Assembly (NCBI GenBank): GCA_963712825.1
Contig: CAVQJP010000013.1
Span: 186,001-250,000 of the forward strand
Origin: AP-15 sp963712825
GTDB taxonomy: Bacteria > Pseudomonadota > Alphaproteobacteria > ATCC43930 > CGMCC-115725
DNA: 64,000 bases
Reading direction: 5' to 3'
A model generated the notes under the pieces. It was not told where the DNA came from, made no database searches, and worked only from the letters and a program-made list of their open reading frames with translations. Shown in pieces: positions 48,056 through 56,237 of this stretch. How positions within the stretch are numbered: the stretch's first letter is position 1; the number at the start of each line of letters is the position of its first letter. The translations under genes and the position numbers were made by a program.

Positions 48056-48146
48056 TCCTCTCTTAACTCTTTGCCAACCCGGACGGCCGGTTCGCCTCCG
48101 AGCGATCCCGCCGGGCGCGCCCTGTCGTGACGCAAGGAGGTATGCC

Positions 48147-49208
48147 GTGACAGCGATTGAACCGGCTCGTGGCGGGATCCCGTTCGGCCGGGCGCACGAC
48201 AGGACGGCGCGGTTGTACACGATCGAAAGCGACCGGCTGAAAGCCTGCGTTACCGACTATGCCGGCATATTGGTGTCGCTCGAGACGCCCGACCGCAACG
48301 GCCGGCCGGGCCACGTCGTGCTCGGCTTCGACGACGTCGCGGGGTATGTCGACAATCGCGGCTCGTTTGGCGCATTGCTCGGCCGCACCGCCAACCGCAT
48401 CGCCGGTGGCTGCTTTGTGATCGACAGCACCACCTATAACTTGTCCAAGAATGAGGGCGAGAACACGCTGCATGGCGGCGTCGAAGGTTTCGGCAAACGC
48501 TTCTGGTCGGTCAAGGACGCTTCCCCGCAACAGCTGACACTCGCGCTGACGAGCGCCGACGGCGACCAGGGCTTTCCCGGCGAAGTGTCGGTCGAGGCGA
48601 TCTGGCACCTCGACGGGTGTGATTTGTCGCTGAATTTCACCGCGGAAACCACCAGGCCGACACCGCTGTCGCTGAGCGCGCACCCGTATTTCAACCTCGA
48701 CGGACCCGCGGCGCGCGATTGTCTCGATCACGATGCTGAAATCTTTGCCGACGCCTATCTGCCGACCGACCGCCAGCAGATCCCGACCGGGGAGATCCGG
48801 CCGGCGGCGGGGTCGCCCTTCGATTTCCGGCGTCGCCAGCGGATCGGCGCGCGCATTCGCGAGCCGGACGAGCAGCTGCGCTACGGCCGCGGCTACGACC
48901 ATTATTTCGTGCTGCCCGAGCCCGACCCGACGACCCCGCGGCTGGCGGCGCGGGTGCGCTCAGCGGCGAGCGGCCGGGTGCTCGAAATCCTGACCACCCA
49001 GTTCGGGCTGCAATTCTACACCGGCAACAATCTCGACGGCTCGGCGCCGGGGCGCGGGGGCGGACTTTACCGCCAGTCGGCCGGTTTTGCCTTCGAGCCG
49101 CAGGGCTTCCCCGACGCCCCAAACCAGCCGAACTTCCCGACGACAATTCTGCGGCCCGGTCAAGTTTACCGGCAGCAGATCGTCTACCGACTGACCACAA
49201 CCGATTAA
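48147..49208 (+). CDS. galM: Aldose 1-epimerase
   Basis: Mutarotase converts alpha- and beta-anomers of glucose, galactose and related sugars. The 353-residue product has the family pattern: ILVSLETPDRNGRPGHVVLG, SFGALLGRTANRIAGGCF, ENTLHGGVEGFGKRFW with one catalytic His, LSAHPYFNLDG with the second, and a late AFEPQGFPDAPNQPNFP with the catalytic Glu. It starts with GTG at 48147, six bases after AAGGAGG. A two-codon ATG-CCG-TGA frame at 48142-48150 overlaps that start. The gene stands alone between the small charged protein and the oxidase operon, which is on the other strand. Confidence 0.93.
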   Translation: MTAIEPARGGIPFGRAHDRTARLYTIESDRLKACVTDYAGILVSLETPDRNGRPGHVVLGFDDVAGYVDNRGSFGALLGRTANRIAGGCFVIDSTTYNLSKNEGENTLHGGVEGFGKRFWSVKDASPQQLTLALTSADGDQGFPGEVSVEAIWHLDGCDLSLNFTAETTRPTPLSLSAHPYFNLDGPAARDCLDHDAEIFADAYLPTDRQQIPTGEIRPAAGSPFDFRRRQRIGARIREPDEQLRYGRGYDHYFVLPEPDPTTPRLAARVRSAASGRVLEILTTQFGLQFYTGNNLDGSAPGRGGGLYRQSAGFAFEPQGFPDAPNQPNFPTTILRPGQVYRQQIVYRLTTTD

Positions 49209-49264
49209 AAATCGTCAATAAGGGATGCGCTGGGCGGTTTTCCATCAGAACGGCCAGCCTCTGC

Positions 49265-49353
49265 CTGTCCTTGCGAGCAGAGCGAAGCAATCTCGGGCCA
49301 CCGCTGAGACTCGTCTGATCGGGATGCTTCGTCGCTGCGCTCCTCGCAATGAC
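49265..49353. repeat. Intergenic inverted repeat, family B
   Basis: CCTTGCGAGCAGAGCGAAGC at its left and TCCTCGCAATGAC at its right match the copy at 44032-44115 along most of their length. It lies in the 188-bp spacer between convergent galM and the oxidase operon. No separate terminator hairpin with a T-run is seen there. Confidence 0.8.
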
Positions 49354-49396
49354 AATTTGGCCGAAACGCGCCGGCGAGCGCTCGCCGCCGGCGGCG

Positions 49397-49696
49397 TCAA
49401 TGCTGGGGCCAGCCGCGACGGGTCGCGTAATCGGTGAAGCTCAGCCCATAAAGAAACAGCAGCCAGAAAAAGCCGCTGCCGGCAAAGACCCATTTGAGCG
49501 AAGGCGGGCCTTTCAGCCGCATGAACAGCACAAACAAAATCGACGCCTGCGTCGCGGCGATCCCGAACTGGATTACCGGGGCAAAAACCCCGAGGCCAAG
49601 AAAGGCGGTCCAGATGCTGATCCCGGTCAGCACTATCAGCACCAGCCAGGCGACGACAAAGAGCAGGGCCGGGTCGTGCTTAGCGCCGCTTTTCAC
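49397..49696 (-). CDS. Cytochrome c oxidase subunit IV family protein
   Basis: This 99-residue membrane protein has three hydrophobic helices (LLFVVAWLVLIVLTGISIW, then FGIAATQASILFVLFMRL and FAGSGFFWLLFLYGLSFTDY). Such small bacterial subunit IV proteins assist assembly or stability of caa3-type oxidases and carry no cofactor. It starts with GTG in a GTGA overlap with the subunit III stop and is the last gene of the long respiratory operon. Confidence 0.88.
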   Translation of the reverse strand: MKSGAKHDPALLFVVAWLVLIVLTGISIWTAFLGLGVFAPVIQFGIAATQASILFVLFMRLKGPPSLKWVFAGSGFFWLLFLYGLSFTDYATRRGWPQH

Positions 49697-50340
49697 GACC
49701 GCCCCACCAGGTAGATCGACGGAAACAGAAAAATCCACACCGTGTCGACAAAGCTCCAATACAAGCCGACCACCTCGAGGGGCGCATAATAGGCGGGGGT
49801 GATCTCGCCGCGGCGAACCCGCCACAGCAGCATGTAGAGGATCAGACCGACGCCGATGGTCATGTGAACGGCATGCAGCCCGGTCGCGACAAAATAGAAC
49901 ACCCAGAACAACTCGCCGGCCGGCGCCTCCCCCGGCTTCATGACGAAGTTGATCGCCGGCACGACGTTGTCGTTGTAGTCGAGACAGTATTCGTAGCCCT
50001 TGACCCCGAGAAAGCACAGGCCGAGAAAAGCGGTGGCGAGGAGCCAGTAGACGAGCGCGCGCCGCCGCCCGTCGGCGGCCGCGTTGATCGCCAGCACCAT
50101 CGTCAGGCTGCTGGTCATGATCAGGCCGATATTGACGCTGCCGCACCACAGCACCGCATCCTTGGCGGCTACGGCAAATTCGTGCGGATAGGTCGTGCGG
50201 TAGAGGAAATAGGTGAAGAGCAGCGCGCCGAAAAACAGCGTCTCGGTCGTGATAAAGACCCACATCCCGAGCTGCGCGGTGTCGCCCTGCTGCGGCAGGT
50301 CGGCATACTGGATCTCCGGCGCGATCACCCGGCTATGCAT
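49693..50340 (-). CDS. ctaE: Cytochrome c oxidase subunit III
   Basis: Subunit III of the heme-copper oxidase helps keep the proton-pumping core stable. The 215-residue protein has about five helices, beginning QLGMWVFITTETLFFGALLF, with AVLWCGSVNIGLIMTSSLTM, FYFVATGLHAVHMTIGVGLI (the typical TGLHxxH segment) and the terminal EVVGLYWSFVDTVWIFLFPS. This short form lacking the first two helices is usual for caa3-type enzymes. Its start overlaps the end of subunit I by eight bases (ATGCATAG) and its stop overlaps subunit IV by GTGA. Confidence 0.95.
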   Translation of the reverse strand: MHSRVIAPEIQYADLPQQGDTAQLGMWVFITTETLFFGALLFTYFLYRTTYPHEFAVAAKDAVLWCGSVNIGLIMTSSLTMVLAINAAADGRRRALVYWLLATAFLGLCFLGVKGYEYCLDYNDNVVPAINFVMKPGEAPAGELFWVFYFVATGLHAVHMTIGVGLILYMLLWRVRRGEITPAYYAPLEVVGLYWSFVDTVWIFLFPSIYLVGRS

Positions 50341-51973
50341 GTCTGACCCCGTCCTGGGTCGTGTAGCTGCCGTCCTCGGGGTCGTAGGAGTACGGGCCGA
50401 GCTTGACGACCGGGGTGCGCTCGAAATTGTCTTTTGGCGGCGGCGAGGAGGTGATCCATTCGAGACCGGTCGCGCGCCATGGGTTGGGCCCGGCGCGCCT
50501 GCCCCAGATCAGCGACCAGCCGAGATAAAACAGCGGCAGGACGTATGCGACCGCGAGGATCGAGGCGCCGGCCGAGGACAGCACGTTCCACGCCTGCCAT
50601 TCCGGCGGATAGGTGTAGGAGCGCCGCGGCATCCCGAGATAGCCGAGGATGAACTGCGGAAAAAACGTCAGGTTGAAGCCGACAAAAGTCAGGATCGCGG
50701 CAAACCGCGCCCACCCTTCCGGATAGAAGCGGCCGGTCATTTTCGGCCACCAATAATGCAGTCCGCCAAAAAAGGCGCTGACCGTGGCCCCGACCATGAT
50801 GTAATGAAAATGTGCGACGACGAAATAAGTAGCATGCACGTCCACATCGATCGCCAGGGTCGCCAGCATCAGGCCGGTCAAGCCGCCGATCGTAAACAAC
50901 AACACAAAGCCGAGGGCGTAGATCATCGGGGCGTCGAAAATGATCGAGCCCTTGTGCAGGCTCACAGTCCAATTGAATACCTTGATTGCCGAGGGCACCG
51001 CGACAAAATAGGTCATCAGCGAAAAGACGACCGCGGAATAGATCGAAATTCCGGCGACGAACATGTGGTGGGCCCAGACGAAAAAGCTGAGCACCACGAT
51101 CGACATCATTGCCATGGTCATGCCGGCGTAGCCAAAGATCGGCCGGCGGGCGTAGCAGGCGATCAGCTCGCTGACGACACCCATCGCCGGCAGGATCATA
51201 ATGTAGACGGCGGGATGCGAGTAAAACCAGAACATGTGCTGCCACAGCAGCGGGTCGCCGCCGCGCCGCGGGTCGAACAGACCGACCCCGGCAAAACGTT
51301 CGACCGCCAACAGGACGGTGTCCATCGCCAGAACCGGAGTCGCGGTCAGCATGACGATGCTGACCGCGTAAATTCCCCAGACAAACAGCGGCAGCCGCAT
51401 CCATGTCATGCCGGGGGCGCGCAGACGGTGGATCGACACGACAAAGTTGAGGCCGGTCATGATCGACGAGAAGCCGTTGACGAACACCGCTATCGCCGCG
51501 ACGAACACATAGCTGTTGGAGTACAGAGTTGAGAACGGGGTGTAGAAGGTCCAGCCGGTGTCGACCCCGCCAAGGATCAGCGCGGTCAGCAGCACGAGGC
51601 CCGACAAATTGAAGACGTACCAGCTGGCGAGATTGATCCGGGGAAAGGCGAGGTCGTGGGCCCCGATCATCATCGGAATAAAAAAGTTGCCGAGCGTCGT
51701 CGGGATCGACGGGATCAAAAAGAACCACACCATGACGACGCCGTGCATGGTGAACATGCGGTTGTACATCGAGGGCTGCAGCAAGCCCGCCGGTGTGGCC
51801 AGATGCAGCCGCATCAAGGTTGCGGCGAACCCTCCAACAAAAAAGAAAAACGTGATCGACCCGAAAAACAACAGCGCGATGCGCTTGTGGTCCCTGGTCA
51901 GCAGCCAGGAGCCGATCGTGTTTTCTTCGTTGGCATAATTGGTGGTCGGGAGTTCGACAGCGACCGAGCTCAT
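50333..51973 (-). CDS. ctaD: Cytochrome c oxidase subunit I, A2-type
   Basis: Subunit I holds low-spin heme a and the heme a3-CuB site where oxygen is reduced. The 546-residue product has about twelve helices. Key residues: TMHGVVMVWFF with the low-spin heme His, WFYSHPAVYIMILP with the cross-linked Tyr-His region, VWAHHMF with the CuB histidines, and VVAHFHYIMVG with the axial histidines of both hemes. The YSHP form, rather than GHPE, places it in the A2 group of oxygen reductases. It sits between subunit II (ATGA overlap) and subunit III (8-bp overlap). Confidence 0.97.
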   Translation of the reverse strand: MSSVAVELPTTNYANEENTIGSWLLTRDHKRIALLFFGSITFFFFVGGFAATLMRLHLATPAGLLQPSMYNRMFTMHGVVMVWFFLIPSIPTTLGNFFIPMMIGAHDLAFPRINLASWYVFNLSGLVLLTALILGGVDTGWTFYTPFSTLYSNSYVFVAAIAVFVNGFSSIMTGLNFVVSIHRLRAPGMTWMRLPLFVWGIYAVSIVMLTATPVLAMDTVLLAVERFAGVGLFDPRRGGDPLLWQHMFWFYSHPAVYIMILPAMGVVSELIACYARRPIFGYAGMTMAMMSIVVLSFFVWAHHMFVAGISIYSAVVFSLMTYFVAVPSAIKVFNWTVSLHKGSIIFDAPMIYALGFVLLFTIGGLTGLMLATLAIDVDVHATYFVVAHFHYIMVGATVSAFFGGLHYWWPKMTGRFYPEGWARFAAILTFVGFNLTFFPQFILGYLGMPRRSYTYPPEWQAWNVLSSAGASILAVAYVLPLFYLGWSLIWGRRAGPNPWRATGLEWITSSPPPKDNFERTPVVKLGPYSYDPEDGSYTTQDGVRHA

Positions 51974-52914
51974 TGCGCTTCCTTTTGGCTGCCGATCGAT
52001 TGGACATAGGCGACCAGCTTCATCAAGTCGTCCTCGTTGATCTGGCCGGAAAAATCCGGCATGATCGGCGGGTAGCCGGCGACGGTGAAGGATCGCGGCT
52101 CGAGGATGCAGTCGCGGATATAGCGCTCGTCGGCCCGCCGCACCGAGCCATCCTGAAGATGCACCAGGCTGCCGTAGAGGCCGTCGAGCGTGGGCGCGTG
52201 GACGGTGCTGTTGAGCCCGTGACAGCCGCTGCAGCCATGCTGGCGGAACAATGCCTCGCCCTGCTGCGCCAGCAACTCGTGGACACCCTGCACGGCCAGC
52301 CACCGCGCGTAATCCGCCGGCGTCATGACAAACACTTCGCCTTTCATCGTCGCGTGCTGCAACCCGCAGTACTGGGTGCATTCGAGCTTGTATGCGCCGG
52401 GCTTGGTCGCCTTGAACCAGAGGGTTTCGTAGGTGCCGGGGACCACGTCGTGCTTAATGCGGAAAGCGGGAACAAAAAAGCTGTGGATCACGTCCTGCGA
52501 TGCCATGACGAGGCGGATCGTCTTGTCGACCGGGACATGCAGCGCGTCGATCTCGCGCTGGCCGCCCGGATGCTGGATTTTCCACATCCACTGCTTGGCG
52601 ACGACATAGATCTCGATGTCGCCCGGTGGCGACTTGTAGAGCCAGATGTAAATCGAGGCGCCCCAGACAAAGAGCACGAGAAACGCAACCAGGGTGCCGA
52701 CAGTCCAGCCGATCTCGAAATGCCAGGTCTTCTCGACCCGGCCGGCGCGCGAGGCGGTGCTGCCGCGGCGATAGCGGATGCAGAAGGTCAGCATCATGCC
52801 GACGACCATTGCCATGATCAGGCCGCAGATGCCGAGCTCGGCGATGTAGAGGTTGTTGACGACGACCCCGTTGAGGGCGGCAGTGCGCGGCCAGAACGGA
52901 ACCCAATGGTACAT
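51970..52914 (-). CDS. ctaC: Cytochrome c oxidase subunit II with fused cytochrome c (caa3)
   Basis: Subunit II carries the binuclear CuA site that receives electrons. The 314-residue protein has two N-terminal helices, a cupredoxin domain with VIHSFFVPAFRIKHDVVPG (His ligand) and the CuA motif ECTQYCGLQHATM, then a fused monoheme cytochrome c domain with CSGCH and the PPIMPDF axial methionine. The heme domain defines the caa3 type. The ATG at 52914 gives MYHWVPFWPRTAAL and lies seven bases after the SCO stop; there is no signal peptide cleavage site before the helices. It overlaps subunit I by ATGA. Confidence 0.95.
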   Translation of the reverse strand: MYHWVPFWPRTAALNGVVVNNLYIAELGICGLIMAMVVGMMLTFCIRYRRGSTASRAGRVEKTWHFEIGWTVGTLVAFLVLFVWGASIYIWLYKSPPGDIEIYVVAKQWMWKIQHPGGQREIDALHVPVDKTIRLVMASQDVIHSFFVPAFRIKHDVVPGTYETLWFKATKPGAYKLECTQYCGLQHATMKGEVFVMTPADYARWLAVQGVHELLAQQGEALFRQHGCSGCHGLNSTVHAPTLDGLYGSLVHLQDGSVRRADERYIRDCILEPRSFTVAGYPPIMPDFSGQINEDDLMKLVAYVQSIGSQKEAQ

Positions 52915-52921
52915 CGTCGGG

Positions 52922-53710
52922 CTAGCCGTTACGCCGGTGGCGGATCGCGGCAAAGACGATGAAAAGGGTCGTGCCGGCAGCGATGTTGGCGATCGTAAAG
53001 GCCGCCAGCACCGGCACCGTGTAGCGGCCGAGCGGCGCCCCTTCGACATGGCACAGCAGAAACAGCCGGGTCAGCGGGCTCAGCGCCTCGCCCTGGGCCG
53101 CTCCGACAAGCCCGGCGCGCAGCTCGGAGGCGGTCGCCGCGACCCCGAAAATGTAGCGGCTGATCCTGCCCTCCGGCCCGGCGAGAATAAAGCCGGCGGG
53201 ATGGACGTACTGGTCGATGGCGGCGTCGTAGCGGTACGGAAAGCCGATCGCGTTGGCGATCCGCCTTACCGACGCGGCCGAGCCGGTCAGAAAATGGATG
53301 CCGGCGGCACCTCCGGCGTGATGATATTCGGCGAGATATTTCGCCTTGGCCTGCGCCATCTCGGCCGAGCTGTCGCGCGGGTCGATGCTGATCGCCAGCA
53401 TCTGAAAGTCGCGCCCGGCGTCGAGCGGCAAAGCGTCGAGCGCCTCGACGACATTCTCCAGGGTCAACCCGCACAAAGACTTGCAGCGCAGATATTCGAG
53501 CACCAGCACGACCGGCTTGCCGGCAAAGAAACGGCCGAGCGGAGCCGCGCGGCCGTTCTCGTCGACGAGCGGCGTCGTCAGCGGCAATTCGGCCCCCGGA
53601 TGCGGCTGAAACGCGAAAGCCGCGAGCTCGGCGGGCGAATAGGCCGATGCGCAGCGTCCCGCTGCAATGGTCCAGACCGCAATGGCGAACACCGCGGCGA
53701 CGCGCCTCAC
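52922..53710 (-). CDS. SCO1/SenC family copper chaperone
   Basis: SCO proteins deliver copper to the CuA site of subunit II. The 262-residue product starts with GTG at 53710 (GTGA overlap with the upstream gene), has an N-terminal signal or anchor (AAVFAIAVWTIAAGRCASA), a thioredoxin-like fold with the copper-binding YLRCKSLCG (CxxxC) and the conserved His in QYVHPAGFILAGPEG, and a C-terminal hydrophobic helix (VLAAFTIANIAAGTTLFIVF). That extra C-terminal helix is uncommon in the family. Its position just before subunit II fits the CuA role. Confidence 0.9.
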   Translation of the reverse strand: MRRVAAVFAIAVWTIAAGRCASAYSPAELAAFAFQPHPGAELPLTTPLVDENGRAAPLGRFFAGKPVVLVLEYLRCKSLCGLTLENVVEALDALPLDAGRDFQMLAISIDPRDSSAEMAQAKAKYLAEYHHAGGAAGIHFLTGSAASVRRIANAIGFPYRYDAAIDQYVHPAGFILAGPEGRISRYIFGVAATASELRAGLVGAAQGEALSPLTRLFLLCHVEGAPLGRYTVPVLAAFTIANIAAGTTLFIVFAAIRHRRNG

Positions 53711-54087
53711 GGGGTCGTCGCCTTTGGAAAGCCGGCGATCCCTTCCTTGGCGAGCTTCTTCATCGCTTCTTCGATTGGGATGTGGACGATGCCTTTCGAC
53801 TTGTCTACCCAGTAATAGGTATCGAGGCGCTTCTCCTCCTGGGCGCGAAAACGGGCGAGGTCCTGCGCCGGAGCGACCTGCAGCTCGGGCGCCGGCGGCT
53901 GCACCGCGAGCTTGCGGCTGACATCCGAAACCGCGCTCGAATAGACCCACATCAGGATCAGCGGTGCTATCACCAGAAACGCGAAGGTCCCGGCGTAGAC
54001 GAGGCCGACATAGCCAATGCGCCAGTCCTCGTGCTCATAGGCGGTCTTGGGATTGTCCTCCCGCACCCGGGTCGTCGTGTCAGCCAT
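53707..54087 (-). CDS. Small membrane protein of unknown role in the respiratory operon
   Basis: The 126-residue protein starts MADTTTRVREDNPKTAYEHE, has one transmembrane helix (VYAGTFAFLVIAPLILMWVY) and a hydrophilic periplasmic domain with IVHIPIEEAMKKLAKEGIAG. No heme, copper or iron-sulfur motif is present. Its N-terminus overlaps ActF by eight bases and its C-terminus overlaps the SCO gene (GTGA), so it is part of the operon. I do not recognise the family. The late sequence resembles the short helix-forming stretch before the copper site in SCO-linked proteins, but that is speculative. Confidence 0.75.
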   Translation of the reverse strand: MADTTTRVREDNPKTAYEHEDWRIGYVGLVYAGTFAFLVIAPLILMWVYSSAVSDVSRKLAVQPPAPELQVAPAQDLARFRAQEEKRLDTYYWVDKSKGIVHIPIEEAMKKLAKEGIAGFPKATTP

Positions 54088-55192
54088 GGTCGGCCGCCCC
54101 CGATGCCGGCCATCCGCCGGGGTTGAGCAGCGGGCGGTGGCGCAATGCGGCGCCAAACAGCAGCACCATCGCCCCGCCCAATGCCAGGATCGCCGCGGCG
54201 TCGAGCCAGAACGGGCCGGCATTGGGGAATTCCGGCAGCACCAGCCACCACTTTTCAGCGACCCGGCTGATTACGATCAAGAGCGAGATCGTCGCCACGA
54301 TGGCTCGGCTGCGCTTGCTCGGCCGCCACAGCAGCACGAAAAACGGCGTGACAAACCCGAACCCGATCGAGACGTAGAGAGCGGCCTTCCAAATCCCGGC
54401 AATGCGCAGCAGATACCAGGGGATTTCCGATTTGAGGTTCTCCTCCCAGATGATCAGGAACTGCATGAACTCGACATAGGCCCAGAAAATGGTCGTCGCG
54501 AGCAGGATCGCGGCCAGATCGGCCATGTGGTCGCGGCGCTCGCCGAGCGCAGGCCCGCTGACCGCGATGACGAACAAGACGAATGCCAGCCCGGTGTTGA
54601 ACCAGCCGGCCCCGATCGAATACGAAAAGATCGACGACCAGAACCCCGGCTGGAGCGACATGATCCAGTCAATCGAGGCGAACCCGGCGGAAAATGCCAA
54701 TAGAATAAGACCTATCCCGCTGAGCCAGGAGAGACCGGGCGGGATCGGGGCCGCTTCGCCGCGCGGCCCCCACAGCGCGAAGGCGGCGAGCAGGTTCCAC
54801 AGCACGATGTCGATCGCGTAGCGCAGGTAAAACCCGGTGCTGTTCAGGTAGAATGTGTTGCCGAGGCTCGCCGCCGGATGGGTCCAGCTGTAGAGCGCGT
54901 GAAGACCGACAAAGGCCGGGATGCCGGCGAGGGTGGCAAGCGGCATCGTCACGATCGCCGCGTCCAGCGCCGGGCGGGCTGTCGCCATCCAGTTGCCGCC
55001 GGTCAGATCGTGGACCAGCACCAGGGTCACGCCGGCCAGCGGCAGGCCGAGCCAAAACAGATACGTGCACAGCCAGGCGCGGAAAAACCCGGTCAAATCG
55101 ATCGGGGCGCCGACCGCGCAGCCGACGATTCCGAGCAGTGCCAGCGCCAGCGCCGCCCAGTTTATCCGTGTCCAGGTTTGGGCGGCGCTCAT
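54080..55192 (-). CDS. actF: Alternative complex III subunit ActF (NrfD-like)
   Basis: ActF is an integral membrane subunit of the alternative complex III, which oxidises quinol and reduces cytochrome c or the oxidase directly. The 370-residue protein has about ten helices. Typical parts are WTHPAASLGNTFYLNSTGFY, RYAIDIVLWNLLAAFALWG, SWLSGIGLILLAFSAGFASI with the conserved DWIMSLQPGFWSSIFSYSIG, and FWAYVEFMQFLIIWEENLKS. It overlaps ActE by ATGA and the downstream gene by eight bases. The start at 55192 begins MSAAQTWTRINWAALALAL. Confidence 0.93.
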   Translation of the reverse strand: MSAAQTWTRINWAALALALLGIVGCAVGAPIDLTGFFRAWLCTYLFWLGLPLAGVTLVLVHDLTGGNWMATARPALDAAIVTMPLATLAGIPAFVGLHALYSWTHPAASLGNTFYLNSTGFYLRYAIDIVLWNLLAAFALWGPRGEAAPIPPGLSWLSGIGLILLAFSAGFASIDWIMSLQPGFWSSIFSYSIGAGWFNTGLAFVLFVIAVSGPALGERRDHMADLAAILLATTIFWAYVEFMQFLIIWEENLKSEIPWYLLRIAGIWKAALYVSIGFGFVTPFFVLLWRPSKRSRAIVATISLLIVISRVAEKWWLVLPEFPNAGPFWLDAAAILALGGAMVLLFGAALRHRPLLNPGGWPASGAADHG

Positions 55193-55704
55193 TGCAGGGA
55201 CTGCCGCTTGTCGGCCGGCATGTCGGCGAGCCGGGCGGTCTCGCTCGTCTGCAAGGCTCGGATATAGGCGATAATCGCCCAGCGGTCGGCGGGCGTCACC
55301 CGTGCCGCATAGGGGAACATGGCCCCGTAGCCGTTGGTGATCACATCGTAGAAATGCTGGTTCGGCGCCTTTATCAGATAGTCGGCGAAATAGGAGGGCG
55401 GGTGCGGGAAGCCGCGCTGCACGATCATGCCGTTGCCGTCGCCGACCCGGCTGTGGCACGGTGAGCAATAGATATCAAAACGCTGTTGGCCGCGTTCGAG
55501 CAACGCCATCGTGACGGGGGGCGCCGCCGGCTGGCCGAAAGGCTGGTCGCGGGCGACAATGCCGGGCGGCGGCAGCGCCGGCCAATTCGCTTCGGCGCCG
55601 TAGGGCAATTCGTAGGGCAGGCGCTTTGGCTGGTTGGCCATGTTGTCGCAGCCCGCGGCGGCAAGGCAGAGGCCGGCGATCGCGATGAGCGGGGTCAGCC
55701 TCAC
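55189..55704 (-). CDS. actE: Alternative complex III subunit ActE, monoheme cytochrome c
   Basis: This 171-residue subunit is an exported cytochrome with one CxxCH (CSPCH, around residue 86) in YCSPCHSRVGDGNGMIVQ. Its N-terminus (LIAIAGLCLAAAGCDNM) is a lipoprotein signal with a lipid-accepting cysteine at residue 19, so it should be anchored to the outer face of the inner membrane. The axial Met is probably in GYGAMFPYAARV. It begins with GTG in a GTGA overlap with ActD. It passes electrons toward the oxidase in the ACIII model. Confidence 0.92.
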   Translation of the reverse strand: MRLTPLIAIAGLCLAAAGCDNMANQPKRLPYELPYGAEANWPALPPPGIVARDQPFGQPAAPPVTMALLERGQQRFDIYCSPCHSRVGDGNGMIVQRGFPHPPSYFADYLIKAPNQHFYDVITNGYGAMFPYAARVTPADRWAIIAYIRALQTSETARLADMPADKRQSLQ

Positions 55705-56237
55705 GGCCCCGGCACCTCGGCCACCCGTTCGGCGCCAAAGCGCTCGAAGATGCGGCGCAAATGCGCCGTCTCGAAGCTTGGGTCGCGCGCCTCGACGCAC
55801 AGCACAAAGCGGTCGACCGAGGCCCGGTCGAATTCCACTACGTTGAACAGCGGATGATAGAGGCGCGGCAGGCGGCACGACGCCAAGAGGGCGAACAAGC
55901 CGGCGGCAATCGCGCACAACAGCATGAACTCGAACGTCCCGACGATAAAGGCCGGCCAGCTGTTGTGCGGGCGACCGCCGACATTGATCGGGTAATTGAG
56001 CGCCTCGTCCCAATACTGGATGAAATAGCCCCAGGCGGCGCCGAACAAGGCGCCGGCAAACATCGCCAGCGGCAGCATCATCTGCCGCCCTGGGCGCAGC
56101 AGCTGGTCGAGCCCTTCGACCGGGTAGGGCGTATAGGCTTCGACCGCGCGAAATCCGAGCGAGCGCAGGTGCCGAGCCGCGTCCTTTACCGCCTCCGGCG
56201 TCGCAAACACGCCGATGATGCCAAAGGACCCGCTCAC
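55701..56237 (-). CDS. actD: Alternative complex III subunit ActD (DUF3341)
   Basis: ActD is a small two-helix membrane subunit of the complex. The 178-residue product begins with GIIGVFATPEAVKDAARHLR and VEAYTPYPVEGLDQLLR, then two hydrophobic stretches (MMLPLAMFAGALFGAAWGYF, and AFIVGTFEFMLLCAIAAGL) and FVLCVEARDPSFE at the C-terminus. These are typical of DUF3341. It starts with GTG at 56237 (GTGA overlap with ActC) and ends overlapping ActE. Confidence 0.92.
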   Translation of the reverse strand: MSGSFGIIGVFATPEAVKDAARHLRSLGFRAVEAYTPYPVEGLDQLLRPGRQMMLPLAMFAGALFGAAWGYFIQYWDEALNYPINVGGRPHNSWPAFIVGTFEFMLLCAIAAGLFALLASCRLPRLYHPLFNVVEFDRASVDRFVLCVEARDPSFETAHLRRIFERFGAERVAEVPGP

